Below are positions 35,732-46,279 of a stretch of 64,000 nucleotides of DNA, one piece after another. The translations under genes were made by a program, and so were the position numbers. This stretch comes from an uncultured Synergistales bacterium (lineage in GTDB: Bacteria > Synergistota > Synergistia > Synergistales > Aminobacteriaceae), in assembly GCA_905233565.1 (NCBI GenBank), contig CAJOCL010000002.1:79988-143987 (forward strand), read 5' to 3'. Under the pieces are notes generated by a model, which saw nothing but the letters and a program-made list of their open reading frames with translations, ran no database searches and had not been told where the DNA came from. Position 1 is the first letter of the stretch; every line of letters begins with the position of its first letter.

Positions 35732-36964
35732 TTATTCGTTCACGCTCCCTGCAATATATCCTGTAGACCAGCAGACCTGAAGGTTAAAGCCTCCTGAAGT
35801 CCCGTTAAGGTCTAAAATTTCACCAGCAAAGTATAGATTATCATAAAGTTTAGATTTCATTGTTGACGGTTCAACCTCATCTAGGCTGACGCCGCCCCTT
35901 GTTACCATTGCATTGTTATAACTCCAAAGGCCGTTTATGTTCATTCTTATGTCTTTGATGAGTTTTACAAATTCCGCAATTTCGTCGTCTGATATATATT
36001 CAACTGGTTTATCATGCGGAATGTCTGAAAGTTCAAGAATAAGGCTGACCATTTTTGACGGCACTAACGATCTTACAAGCCCCCTGAATCTTCCGTGTCC
36101 TGAATGTTGATTGATTTCACGTTTAACGCGCTGAATTAAAATTTCAGGCGTTAATGAAGGCTTCATGTCAAGCGAAAACTGCAGCTCACCTTCCCAGTCA
36201 GGTATAAGCGAACTTATTTCCATTACGATCGGCCCGCTTACTCCGAAATTTGTAAATTCCATTTCACCGAACCTGCTGTAAATTTCAACGCCGTCAAGAA
36301 TAACTTTTAATCTTATGTTCCGTAAATCACAGCCGCTTGCGAGTTTCGGCCATGTTTCACGGGTTCTTACGGGAACTAATGCAGGATAAAGCGGAGTTAT
36401 TGTGTGTCCTGCGCGCCGTGCAAATTCGTATCCGTCTCCCGTTGAGCCTGTTTTCGGGTAAGATTTTCCGCCCGTTGCAATAATATATTTGTCAGCCTTG
36501 TATTCGTTGTTCTCAGTTACAATGTAATCTACATGGCCGTTTTTAGTCCTCATTGCCGTTACGGGAGTATTCCGCATGATTTTAACGCCGTATTTTCTGC
36601 ACTGCATTAACAGAGCATCAAGAACCCTTTGGCTTCCTCCTTCAAGAGGGAAGATTCTTTTTCCCCGTTCCTCAACATATTCAACGCCTATAGACTTGAA
36701 ATATTCGCGTGTCCTGAACGGGCCGAATTTGCTGAAAGCTGAATAAAGAAATTTCCCCTTCTTTCCGTAATGTGCAAGGAATATATCTATATCATTCTCA
36801 GCGTTAGTGAAGTTGCACCGTCCGCGCCCTGAAATAAGCAGCTTTTCGCCGACTGAATGATTTTTTTCAGCTATTGCCGTTTTCTGGCCGAGCGATGATG
36901 CTCTTATTGCTGCCATTAATCCTGCAGGGCCTCCGCCGATTATCAGAGTGTCAAATTTTTCCAT
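35732..36964 (-). CDS. HI0933/BaiN-like FAD-dependent oxidoreductase
   Basis: DTLIIGGGPAGLMAAIRASSLG, KLLISGRGRCNFTNAE, GGVSLDEVEPSTMKSKLYDNLYFAGEILDLNGTSGGFNLQVCWSTGYIAG. Confidence 0.93.
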   Translation of the reverse strand: MEKFDTLIIGGGPAGLMAAIRASSLGQKTAIAEKNHSVGEKLLISGRGRCNFTNAENDIDIFLAHYGKKGKFLYSAFSKFGPFRTREYFKSIGVEYVEERGKRIFPLEGGSQRVLDALLMQCRKYGVKIMRNTPVTAMRTKNGHVDYIVTENNEYKADKYIIATGGKSYPKTGSTGDGYEFARRAGHTITPLYPALVPVRTRETWPKLASGCDLRNIRLKVILDGVEIYSRFGEMEFTNFGVSGPIVMEISSLIPDWEGELQFSLDMKPSLTPEILIQRVKREINQHSGHGRFRGLVRSLVPSKMVSLILELSDIPHDKPVEYISDDEIAEFVKLIKDIRMNINGLWSYNNAMVTRGGVSLDEVEPSTMKSKLYDNLYFAGEILDLNGTSGGFNLQVCWSTGYIAGSVNE

Positions 36965-37029
36965 ATTTCAATTTATCCCCTTAAATAATAATTAATTTAA
37001 TATTATATAATTGCTCAAAAATACCAGAG

Positions 37030-39402
37030 GTGATTTATATAAAAACTTTTCTGATTGTTGACGGCCACAGCTTAGCGCACAGAGGATTTTACGCCCTTAA
37101 TGTAAATCTTACGGCACCTGACGGAACACCTACAGCAATGATTGTGGGATTCATGAACATGTTATACAGGGTTCAGGATGAGTTACTGCCTGATTGTACG
37201 GTTATAGTTTTTGACGCAAAGGGAAAAACTTTCAGACATGAACTTCAGGAAGATTACAAGGCAGGAAGGCACCCGCTTTCTGACGAACTGAAAATACAAA
37301 TTCCAATACTTCAGGAATTATTGAGGCTCTGCGGATTTAAGACCGTAATACTTGAAGGAGTTGAAGCTGATGATTCGGCGGCCTCGATTGCAAGGCTCGC
37401 GCAAAGTCAGGGACATGAGGCTGTTATTCTTTCGTCAGACAAGGATTTATTTCAGATTTTAGGGGACAGAATAAAAATGATCCGTCCCATTAAAAACGGA
37501 GTATCAGGCGCAGAAATTTATGACGAAAACTTATTCATAAAGGAATACGGATTCAAGCCCTCGTCAATGGCTGATTACCTGGCAATGACAGGAGATAATG
37601 CGGACAATATAAAGGGCATTGCTGGAATCGGCGAAATAAGCGCAAAAAAAATTTTAGCTGAATATCCGACAATCGAAGCAATTTATGATTCACTTGATAA
37701 TTTCACGAAATCAACAAGAAAAAAATTTGAAGCTGCCGGACGTGACGAAGTAATCTGGAGAAGGGACAATATAATACGTCTCAGAGATAATATTTTTGAC
37801 GGCGATACTGATTTTCTTAATGAGTGCATTAACTTTGAGCCTGATTTGGATTCTGCCGAAGATTTAGCGTTGAAGCTCGGACTTTCAAGAGTCTTAAAAC
37901 GTATAGGCAGCACAAAATCACCGCTGCCGCGAGAATTTTTCAAGCACGAAAATTTCAGGATGCCCGAATGCGATGTTATCACCAGAGATTACAAGTCAGA
38001 ACTTCGGGAATCTCCGTTAATGTTCACGGGCGGAGGGAAAATCTGGGATTTGAAGACGGCTTATTATCTCCTTCACCCCGACAAAACGGGCTGGGATTTC
38101 CCGGAAGTCTTAAGCGCAATAAAGCGCAGTCAAGACCCAGTCAAAGCACTCAATGACCTTGCAGGCAATATAGAGGCTGAAATATGGGAATATGAGGGAC
38201 TTCATAACGTTATGACGGATTTAGACATTCCGTTAATTCCCGTCCTGAACAAAATGGAAGATCACGGAGTAAGGCTTGATGCTGAAAAATTCATGTTAAT
38301 TCAAAACGAACTTGAAGAAAGCATAAATAATCTTGAACGTGAAATCATAGACATTACGGGAGTAAGAATAAATCTCAACTCATCGGCTCAAATTTCATGG
38401 CTCTTGTTTGATAATCTGAAGTTTGAACCGACAGGCAGGACAAAAGGCAAAAAATCATATTCAACAGATGCCTCAGTCCTTGAAAAATTAGCAAAACTCC
38501 CCAACGGCAAAGTACCGTCTTTAATTCTTGAGTACAGGGAACTTTCAAAAATGCTGACGGGCTTTGTAATTCCCCTTCAGAAAGCTGCAGACAATGACGG
38601 AATAATACACACGACATTTGAACCTGCATTCACCGGGACAGGGCGTTTAAGTTCCCGTGAACCCAACCTGCAGAATATCCCCGTATTCGGTTATTGGGCT
38701 GAAAAAATAAAATCCGGCTTAGTTCCCGTAAATCCTGAAAATGTATTTGTTGCTGCTGATTATTCACAGATTGAACTTCGTATCCTGGCTTATTTGTCGA
38801 AAGAAGAGAAGCTGATTAACGCTTTTTCCGAAAAACGCGATATACATTCCGAGACTGCATCATGGGTCTTCGGCGTTATTCCTGAATTTGTTACGCCTGA
38901 AATGAGGCGCATTGCAAAAATGGTGAATTTCGGGCTGCTTTACGGCATGGGTTCTTTCGGCCTTTCTGAAAGGCTGGGAATAAGCCGTCATGAAGCAGGA
39001 AACATAATAGACAGGTATTTTTCGGCACTTCCGGGCATTCAGCCCTATATTGAAGGAATGGTTAAAGAGGCAAAGGAAAGGGGATACACCCGGACACTGG
39101 CAGGGAGGATAAGGCCGGTTAAAGAAATACGCGCAAAGAATGCAGGACTTGACAGGGCTTTGATAAACACCCCCGTTCAGGGTACGGCGGCGGATATTTC
39201 ACGGCGGGCAATGATTGATTTTCACGTATCGGGAACGGCTGAATTATTCCTTCAGGTTCATGACTCCCTTGTCTGCGAATGCCCAGAAAATAAAGCTGAT
39301 GAAGTATCACAAATTCTCCGTAATATTATGATTAAATCCGGCGGTGAAATTTCACACCTTGAAGTTGAGGTTAAAAGAGGAAAAACCCTAGCAGGTGTGT
39401 AA
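37030..39402 (+). CDS. polA: DNA polymerase I (5'-3' exonuclease and family A polymerase; reduced middle domain)
   Basis: FLIVDGHSLAHRGFYAL; DYSQIELRILAY, RRIAKMVNFGLLYGMGSFGLSERL, QVHDSLVCE; GTG start. Confidence 0.95.
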   Translation: MIYIKTFLIVDGHSLAHRGFYALNVNLTAPDGTPTAMIVGFMNMLYRVQDELLPDCTVIVFDAKGKTFRHELQEDYKAGRHPLSDELKIQIPILQELLRLCGFKTVILEGVEADDSAASIARLAQSQGHEAVILSSDKDLFQILGDRIKMIRPIKNGVSGAEIYDENLFIKEYGFKPSSMADYLAMTGDNADNIKGIAGIGEISAKKILAEYPTIEAIYDSLDNFTKSTRKKFEAAGRDEVIWRRDNIIRLRDNIFDGDTDFLNECINFEPDLDSAEDLALKLGLSRVLKRIGSTKSPLPREFFKHENFRMPECDVITRDYKSELRESPLMFTGGGKIWDLKTAYYLLHPDKTGWDFPEVLSAIKRSQDPVKALNDLAGNIEAEIWEYEGLHNVMTDLDIPLIPVLNKMEDHGVRLDAEKFMLIQNELEESINNLEREIIDITGVRINLNSSAQISWLLFDNLKFEPTGRTKGKKSYSTDASVLEKLAKLPNGKVPSLILEYRELSKMLTGFVIPLQKAADNDGIIHTTFEPAFTGTGRLSSREPNLQNIPVFGYWAEKIKSGLVPVNPENVFVAADYSQIELRILAYLSKEEKLINAFSEKRDIHSETASWVFGVIPEFVTPEMRRIAKMVNFGLLYGMGSFGLSERLGISRHEAGNIIDRYFSALPGIQPYIEGMVKEAKERGYTRTLAGRIRPVKEIRAKNAGLDRALINTPVQGTAADISRRAMIDFHVSGTAELFLQVHDSLVCECPENKADEVSQILRNIMIKSGGEISHLEVEVKRGKTLAGV

Positions 39403-39484
39403 AATTGCTTAGTATGTGCTAAAATTTGAAATCATAAAAACTACGTAGCACAAAAATTTTTTGAGAGAAGGTTTTTATTCAATT

Positions 39485-41005
39485 ATGATGAAATTTCTGC
39501 GTACACAAATGAAATGGATTATGGCTGTAATTGTCATTGCCTTTCTGCTTTCAACATTCCTCATGTATGAAGGCAGAAGCACAAGAAGGACTCCGGGCCG
39601 CAACCCTGACGGTTCTATGAGCGATTATGAGGTTGCACAGATCAACGGACGTTCTTTAATGCGTTCGGAACTTGAGCAGAGGCTCCGCAATTATCTCAAC
39701 ACTTACAGCACAAGAAGCATGACATCACTTGACATTCCCGCGCTTTACAGGACAGTTCTGAATCAGGCAATACTTGAATCACAGCTGCTTAAAGAAGTTG
39801 AGGACAGCGGCATACGCGTAACCGATGCTGAAGCTGATGCGGCCATGAAAAATTATGCTGATACTTATTTCCCGACACGCGAGGCATTTTATCAGATTCT
39901 CGCACAGTCAGGAATTAAGCCCGATGATTACAAGAAGACTCTTGCGCGCCAAATGGCTGCTGACAGGCTTGTAAGAAACGCAATCGGTGATGTTACGGTC
40001 AGCGAAGACAGAGCCGTTGAGTTCTATGACACAATGAAAAATTTATATTACAGCAGGCCTGAAGGATTCATGATACACATGGCCGATTTCAATACGAGTT
40101 CGGATGCTGAGGATTTCCGCGCAATGATAATCGCCGGTGAAAGCTGGGACGTTATAGCGTCAGGCGATGCGCTTGCTTCAATGGACGTAATAAACATAAC
40201 AAAAACTCCCGTCTTCCTTCCGACAACAATGTTCAAGCTCGGCAGCCTCAGCGCAGTTGATTCGCTTGATGTCGGACAGGTCAGCCACGTATTTGAAATT
40301 TCAAGCTCAGATTTCGCCGTTGCAATGAAGACATCACATGTTGACGAGAGCGTTACGCCTTATGACGAAGTAAGCGGAGATATTAAAACGCTCCTCACTC
40401 AGCAGGAGGAAACAAACAGGCGTTCAGCTTATGAGGCATTGTTAAGGCAGAAGGCTGTTGTCGTCATTAACGATGAGGAATTATTCGCAAGCCCCGCAGT
40501 TTCTGATGATGTTACACAGTCCGACGATGTCCCGGCATTCACAATCGAAGACGTAACGGAATCTGAAGACGTAACGGAAGCCGAGCCTGTTTCCGAAGAC
40601 GAGGCAGAATCAAATGATACGTTGCAGGTTGTTACCAGTGATGAGCCTGAACTTGATACGCCTGAAGTAATATCAATTGTTGAAACAGTCAGCAGTGAGG
40701 CAAAAGCGACATCAGGAGAGCCGATAAAAGCAGAAATTATTGAAGCTGTTGAAGTTGAAACTGTAACGGTAAGCGATGAGATTCCTTCAGAAGCGGAACC
40801 CGTTAAATCCGAAGATGTTCAGACTGTTGTTGAAGTTGTTGAAAACGTTATTGAAACAGAAAGCAGGGACGAAGTAACGGAACCTGAAAAGCCGGAAACT
40901 GCGCCGACAGTTCAGGAAATTTCGGACGATGTAACAGAATTAACTGAAAGCAGCGATAAACAAGATAAAACTGAAACGATTTCAGAAGACAAAGCAGCTC
41001 GGTAA
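39485..41005 (+). CDS. SurA/PpiD-like N-terminal membrane-anchored chaperone with long acidic C-terminal tail
   Basis: N-terminal TM, INGRSLMRSELEQRLRNYL, ESQLLKEVEDSGIRVTDAEAD; C-terminal Glu/Val/Thr/Ser low complexity. Confidence 0.8.
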   Translation: MMKFLRTQMKWIMAVIVIAFLLSTFLMYEGRSTRRTPGRNPDGSMSDYEVAQINGRSLMRSELEQRLRNYLNTYSTRSMTSLDIPALYRTVLNQAILESQLLKEVEDSGIRVTDAEADAAMKNYADTYFPTREAFYQILAQSGIKPDDYKKTLARQMAADRLVRNAIGDVTVSEDRAVEFYDTMKNLYYSRPEGFMIHMADFNTSSDAEDFRAMIIAGESWDVIASGDALASMDVINITKTPVFLPTTMFKLGSLSAVDSLDVGQVSHVFEISSSDFAVAMKTSHVDESVTPYDEVSGDIKTLLTQQEETNRRSAYEALLRQKAVVVINDEELFASPAVSDDVTQSDDVPAFTIEDVTESEDVTEAEPVSEDEAESNDTLQVVTSDEPELDTPEVISIVETVSSEAKATSGEPIKAEIIEAVEVETVTVSDEIPSEAEPVKSEDVQTVVEVVENVIETESRDEVTEPEKPETAPTVQEISDDVTELTESSDKQDKTETISEDKAAR

Positions 41006-41032
41006 CACAGTAACACAGGAAGTGATTTTTAT

Positions 41033-44000
41033 ATGGCAGCAAACGCACCGCAGCGCAGTGACATACACAAAATATTAATCATCGGATCAGGCCCGATAGT
41101 AATCGGTCAGGCCTGCGAATTTGATTATTCAGGTACACAGGCTTGCAAGGCTCTTCGTTCATTAGGCTATGAAGTTGTATTAGTGAACTCTAACCCTGCA
41201 ACAATAATGACTGATCCTGAAATGGCAGACATAACGTACATTGAGCCTCTTAACCCCGAACGTCTTGAGGCAATAATAGCCCGTGAAAGGCCTGATGCGC
41301 TGCTCCCTAATTTAGGGGGGCAGTCAGGGCTTAATTTATGCGCCGAACTCAGCAAAGCAGGCATTCTTGAAAAATATAACGTCCAAGTAATCGGCGTTCA
41401 GGCTGATGCAATCGAACGGGGAGAAGACCGCGTGGAGTTCAAAAAAACAATGAACGCGCTGAATATAGACATGGCCCGCTCGCACGTTGCATATTCGGTT
41501 GAAGAGGCTCTCGGAATTGCCGAAGAACTCGGATACCCTGTAGTCCTCAGGCCGGCTTACACGATGGGCGGTGCAGGGGGCGGATTAGTCTATAACAGGG
41601 AAGAACTTAGAACTGTTTGTGAACGCGGATTACAGGCGAGTATCGTACATCAGGTTTTAGTTGAAGAGTCAGTTTTAGGCTGGGAAGAACTTGAACTCGA
41701 AGTCGTCAGGGATAAAGACAACAACATGATAACTGTATGTTTCATTGAAAACGTTGACCCTATGGGAGTACACACGGGCGATTCTTTCTGCGTTGCTCCA
41801 ATGCTGACAATTTCAAAAGAGCTTCAGGAACGACTTCAGGAAATGGCCTATAAAATCGTTGAGCATATAGGCGTAATCGGCGGAACTAACGTACAGTTTG
41901 CACATGATCCGAAGACTGACAGGGTTATAGTGATTGAGATTAACCCGAGAACATCGAGGTCTTCTGCTTTAGCGTCAAAAGCTACGGGATTCCCGATTGC
42001 CCTCGTCTCTGCAAAACTTGCTGCAGGTCTCTCACTGAGCGATATAGAATGCGGAAAGTACGGGACACTCGAAAAATACAAGCCTGACGGTGATTATGTT
42101 GTAGTCAAATTTGCGCGCTGGGCGTTTGAAAAATTCAAAGGGGTTCAGGATAAATTAGGCACTCAGATGAGGGCAGTTGGGGAAGTTATGAGTATCGGGA
42201 AAAATTTCCGCGAGGCTTTTCAAAAGGCTGTACGTTCCCTTGAAAAGGACAGGTACGGCTTGGGTTTCGTGAAAAATTTTAACACTCTCTCAAAATCTGA
42301 ACTTCTCGATATGCTCGCTTATCCCACAAGCGAAAGATATTTTGTCATATATGAGGCACTGCGAAAGGGTGCAGGCGTTGATGAGATTCACAATCTCACT
42401 CATATTAAATCATATTTCCTTGAAGAAATGAGGGAGCTTGTCTCTGAGGAACAACGCATAACCGCCTTCAAAGGCAAAAACCTGCCTGTTGAAGTCTTAG
42501 CTCAGGCAAAGAAAGACGGATTTTCTGACAGATATTTGGCAATGATTCTGGGCGTTTCCGAGCAGTCAATACGCGAACAGAGGAAAAAATCAGGCATTGT
42601 TGAGGCTTGGGAGGGCGTTCACGTCAGCGGTACTAAGGACGGAGCATATTACTATTCAAGCTATAACAGGCTTGACGGAAAAAATATAGTTTCAGAAAGA
42701 AAGAAAGTAATGATACTCGGCGGAGGCCCGAACAGAATCGGTCAGGGCATTGAGTTTGATTACTGCTGCGTACATGCTGCCCAGTCCCTAAAGAAATTAG
42801 GCTTTGAGACTATAATCGTCAACTGCAACCCTGAAACTGTCAGCACTGATTATGACACTTCAGACAAATTATATTTTGAACCCCTGACGCTTGAAGACGT
42901 TCTCAGCATTTATAGGGAAGAAAAGCCCGTTGGAGTAATTGCACAGTTCGGAGGGCAGACGCCGTTAAATCTTGCTTCAGAACTTGAGCGCAACGGCGTT
43001 AAAATTCTCGGGACATCTCCTGAAATTATTGACCTTGCAGAAGACAGGGGACGCTTCAAATCAGTAATGGACAGCCTGAATATACCCATGCCGGAATCAG
43101 GAATGGCGGCAACCCTCAAAGAAGCACACGAAGTCGCAGGGCGTATCGGTTACCCCGTAATGGTCAGGCCGTCCTATGTTCTCGGAGGCAGGGGAATGGA
43201 AATCGTTTACGATGAAGCAAGCCTTGAAAATTATGTCAAAGCTGCCGTCGGTGTTACTCCTGACCGTCCCATATTGATTGACAGATTTTTGAATCATGCT
43301 TTGGAGTGTGAGGCTGACGCTATTTGTGACGGAACACACGCTTACGTTCCTGCCGTCATGGAACATATAGAGCTCGCAGGCATTCATTCGGGCGACTCGG
43401 CCTGTATACTTCCCTCAAGGCATATATCACCTGAAGCGTTGAAAACGATAAAAGAATATACGCGAAAAATCGCTGAGGCCATGCACGTAGTCGGCCTGAT
43501 GAATATTCAGTATGCAATAGAAAACGGAAAAGTATTCGTTCTTGAGGCAAATCCAAGAGCGTCGAGAACAGTTCCGCTTGTCTCAAAAGTCTGCGGTATT
43601 AGTATGGTTCCGCTTGCAGTTGAGGCAATAACGCGTGAACTTACGGGCAGAAATTCACCGCTTGAAACTTTAGGCGAGAGGGTGATACCGTATTACGGCG
43701 TTAAAGAAGCCGTCTTCCCGTTTAACATGTTTCAGGAAGTTGATCCTTTGCTCGGGCCTGAAATGCGTTCAACGGGCGAGGTCTTGGGACTTGCTCTTGA
43801 GGCAGGCGAGGCGTTTTTCAAGGCTGAGGAGGCCGCTAATGCAAAACTTCCGCTCGAAGGCACTGTGCTTATTGCAGTAAGCGACACCGACAAGAAAAAT
43901 ATTGCCGTAATTGCCAAAAAGTATATTGATGCAGGGTTCAAAATCCTAGCAACTGAAGGAACGTATGACACTCTGAAAAATTCAGGCCTTGAGTGTTCAA

Positions 44001-44260
44001 AAATCGGCTCAAACCGTCCCGATGTTTTAGACTATGTAATAAACGGTCAGGTACAGTTAATCATCAATACGCCGCGTGAAAAAGCGTTCACGAAAACCGG
44101 GAACGCACTGCGCAGGGGGGCCGTGAAGGCCGGTATACCGTACATTACGACATTGGCCGGAGCTGATGCCGCTGCTGAGGGGATTATAACCGTAAAAGGC
44201 AGGGGCAGTAATTCGCAGTCATTAAAGAGCATAAAGGAATGGCATAATCTCATTCATTAG
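41033..44260 (+). CDS. carB: Carbamoyl-phosphate synthase large subunit
   Basis: Duplicated ATP-grasp halves: IIGSGPIVIGQACEFDYSGTQACKAL and ILGGGPNRIGQGIEFDYCCVHAAQSL. Confidence 0.97.
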   Translation: MAANAPQRSDIHKILIIGSGPIVIGQACEFDYSGTQACKALRSLGYEVVLVNSNPATIMTDPEMADITYIEPLNPERLEAIIARERPDALLPNLGGQSGLNLCAELSKAGILEKYNVQVIGVQADAIERGEDRVEFKKTMNALNIDMARSHVAYSVEEALGIAEELGYPVVLRPAYTMGGAGGGLVYNREELRTVCERGLQASIVHQVLVEESVLGWEELELEVVRDKDNNMITVCFIENVDPMGVHTGDSFCVAPMLTISKELQERLQEMAYKIVEHIGVIGGTNVQFAHDPKTDRVIVIEINPRTSRSSALASKATGFPIALVSAKLAAGLSLSDIECGKYGTLEKYKPDGDYVVVKFARWAFEKFKGVQDKLGTQMRAVGEVMSIGKNFREAFQKAVRSLEKDRYGLGFVKNFNTLSKSELLDMLAYPTSERYFVIYEALRKGAGVDEIHNLTHIKSYFLEEMRELVSEEQRITAFKGKNLPVEVLAQAKKDGFSDRYLAMILGVSEQSIREQRKKSGIVEAWEGVHVSGTKDGAYYYSSYNRLDGKNIVSERKKVMILGGGPNRIGQGIEFDYCCVHAAQSLKKLGFETIIVNCNPETVSTDYDTSDKLYFEPLTLEDVLSIYREEKPVGVIAQFGGQTPLNLASELERNGVKILGTSPEIIDLAEDRGRFKSVMDSLNIPMPESGMAATLKEAHEVAGRIGYPVMVRPSYVLGGRGMEIVYDEASLENYVKAAVGVTPDRPILIDRFLNHALECEADAICDGTHAYVPAVMEHIELAGIHSGDSACILPSRHISPEALKTIKEYTRKIAEAMHVVGLMNIQYAIENGKVFVLEANPRASRTVPLVSKVCGISMVPLAVEAITRELTGRNSPLETLGERVIPYYGVKEAVFPFNMFQEVDPLLGPEMRSTGEVLGLALEAGEAFFKAEEAANAKLPLEGTVLIAVSDTDKKNIAVIAKKYIDAGFKILATEGTYDTLKNSGLECSKIGSNRPDVLDYVINGQVQLIINTPREKAFTKTGNALRRGAVKAGIPYITTLAGADAAAEGIITVKGRGSNSQSLKSIKEWHNLIH

Positions 44261-44267
44261 CATTATA

Positions 44268-44311
44268 AAAAAACACCTCCCGTAAAATTCAGGGGGTGTT
44301 ATTTTTTTTTT
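44268..44311. terminator. Terminator between convergent carB and rlmB
   Basis: AACACCTCCC...GGGGGTGTT + T tract, A-tract on other side. Confidence 0.8.
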
Positions 44312-45068
44312 ATGACAATATAAAATTCCTTGACCATTCAAAAATTCCTATTGCAGCTGCGACACTTGCATTGAGTGAGCTTACACCTTCCTGCTTAATC
44401 GGTATGCGTTTGAGGATGTCGCAGTTCTCGCTGACTAGGCGTGATAACCCTTCACCTTCAGCACCTATGACTAATGCGCAGCGTTCGGGGAGTTTTTCAG
44501 CCCATATTGAAGACTCAGATTTTCCGTCAAGGCCGACTATCCAGAAATCAGCAGCCTTTAATCTCTCTATAGTGCGTGTTATATTCGCAACGGGAATAAG
44601 CGGAAGCCTCAGCGATGCACCCGCGCTTGTCTTTATAACAGTATCATTGGGAATCGCTGCTCTTCTCTTAGCGTAAATGACACAAGATGCTCCGCCTGCT
44701 TCTGCCGAACGTATAACGGCACCGAGATTTTGCGGATCTTCTATGTGATCAAGAACTACAATTAAAGCGTTATTCAGACCCTCAAGAGTTTTAATGAAAT
44801 CATCAAGCTCTATAATTTTTGACTGTGTAAGACGGCATATTACACCCTGATGTTTTTCACCGCCTGAAAGTTTATCGAGTGCTTCAGGCTTTGCAATCTG
44901 CCACGTTACATTTTTGCTCCGCGCAAGGTCTAAAAGCTCATCAAGGAACGGCGGACGTACATTATCGGCTATTATCAGCTTTGAACACCGTGATGGCGAT
45001 TTAGCAAGCAGATCTATAACCGGCTTACGTCCCCTGCATATATCGCCGTTCTGTTTTAAGTCGTTCAT
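44310..45068 (-). CDS. rlmB: TrmH family 23S rRNA 2'-O-methyltransferase (RlmB-like)
   Basis: ICRGRKPVIDLL, VLDHIEDPQNLGAVIRSAEAGGASCVIY, LVIGAEGEGLSRLV, IPIKQEGVSSLNASVAAAI. Confidence 0.92.
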   Translation of the reverse strand: MNDLKQNGDICRGRKPVIDLLAKSPSRCSKLIIADNVRPPFLDELLDLARSKNVTWQIAKPEALDKLSGGEKHQGVICRLTQSKIIELDDFIKTLEGLNNALIVVLDHIEDPQNLGAVIRSAEAGGASCVIYAKRRAAIPNDTVIKTSAGASLRLPLIPVANITRTIERLKAADFWIVGLDGKSESSIWAEKLPERCALVIGAEGEGLSRLVSENCDILKRIPIKQEGVSSLNASVAAAIGIFEWSRNFILS

Positions 45069-45193
45069 GTTTTATCAAAACTCCTTGTCTTAAAGATATT
45101 AAATAAATATACAGCAAAAATGTTACAGTGAATATACTCTCTCTTAATTTTTGTATAATAGAATAGATTTTAATGAAAGGATTTTTACGTGTA

Positions 45194-46279
45194 ATGAGCA
45201 GATTCCTTCACAAAAAATATAACCCGCTCATGCCGTATGACACAAGCGGCGAAGTTGAGAGCATGAAGGGTTATATACGCCTTAACACAAATGAGTCTCC
45301 TTTTCCGCCCTCGCCGAAAGCAATAGCATATTCACATGAAGCATCACTGGGCCTGAATTACTATTCTGATCCTGAATGCAGGCTGCTTGCCGAAAAAATT
45401 TCAGAACTTAATAATGTTAAACCTTCTGAAATAGTTTTCGGGAACGGTTCAGATGAGATTCTGAATTTCATATTCACCGCTTTCTGTGAAAAAGGAGCGG
45501 CATTCCCTAACATAACATATTCATTTTACAAGATACTCGCAAAATTTCATGAAGTCAGTTACATTACTGTGCCGTTAAAGAATTTCATGATTTCGCCGTC
45601 ATATTACAGGAACGTAAAAGGCAGGACGTTATTAATCGCAAACCCTAACGCGCCTACAGGGATTGCGTTAACGTTAAGCGAGCTTGAGGAAATAATAACT
45701 TCAAACCCTGAAAGTTTAATCGTAATTGACGAAGCATATGTTGATTTTGGTGCAGAAAGCGCGGTCAAATTCATTCACGAATATGATAACGTCATAATAA
45801 CTCGGACATTCTCAAAATCACGCTCAATGGCAGGGGCACGGCTGGGCTGGTGCATGACAAATGAAGAGATAGCTAATGACATCAAAAAAATCAAAAATAC
45901 GGTAACGCCCTACAACATAAACGCAATGACTCAGGCCGCAGGATTAGGAGCGCTCGAAGACGAGGAATATACACGCAGGAATATTGACATTATATGCAGG
46001 GTCAGGGATAACGTGAAAAACAGGTTAATTGAAATGGGGTTCAGCGTTCTTAACTCGTCTGCAAATTTCCTTTTCGTCAAACATGAAGCCATAAGCGGCG
46101 AAAAGATATTCAATTCTCTCAGGAAAAACAGAATAATGATACGGCATTTCAGCAGCCCGGTTTCAATATCTGATTACAATAGAATAACAATCGGAACTCC
46201 TGAGCAGATGCAGGTTCTTCTTGAGGTAATGAAAGGAATAATTGAAAATGAGAGAGAGCAGCATAACGCGAAAGACTAA
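45194..46279 (+). CDS. hisC: Histidinol-phosphate aminotransferase
   Basis: RLNTNESPFPPSPKA, NPNAPTGIALTLSELEEI, IVIDEAYVDFG, RTFSKSRSMAGARLGW; ORF may start at 45173. Confidence 0.93.
   Translation: MSRFLHKKYNPLMPYDTSGEVESMKGYIRLNTNESPFPPSPKAIAYSHEASLGLNYYSDPECRLLAEKISELNNVKPSEIVFGNGSDEILNFIFTAFCEKGAAFPNITYSFYKILAKFHEVSYITVPLKNFMISPSYYRNVKGRTLLIANPNAPTGIALTLSELEEIITSNPESLIVIDEAYVDFGAESAVKFIHEYDNVIITRTFSKSRSMAGARLGWCMTNEEIANDIKKIKNTVTPYNINAMTQAAGLGALEDEEYTRRNIDIICRVRDNVKNRLIEMGFSVLNSSANFLFVKHEAISGEKIFNSLRKNRIMIRHFSSPVSISDYNRITIGTPEQMQVLLEVMKGIIENEREQHNAKD

Noticed and set aside
40485-41005. Possible CRISPR-like or tandem DNA repeat in the acidic tail
   Set aside because: Repetition is compositional at the protein level (VTESED-type); no regular spacer/repeat structure in DNA.
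43097-43586. Antisense ORFs inside carB
   Set aside because: Opposite a highly conserved gene; no independent evidence.
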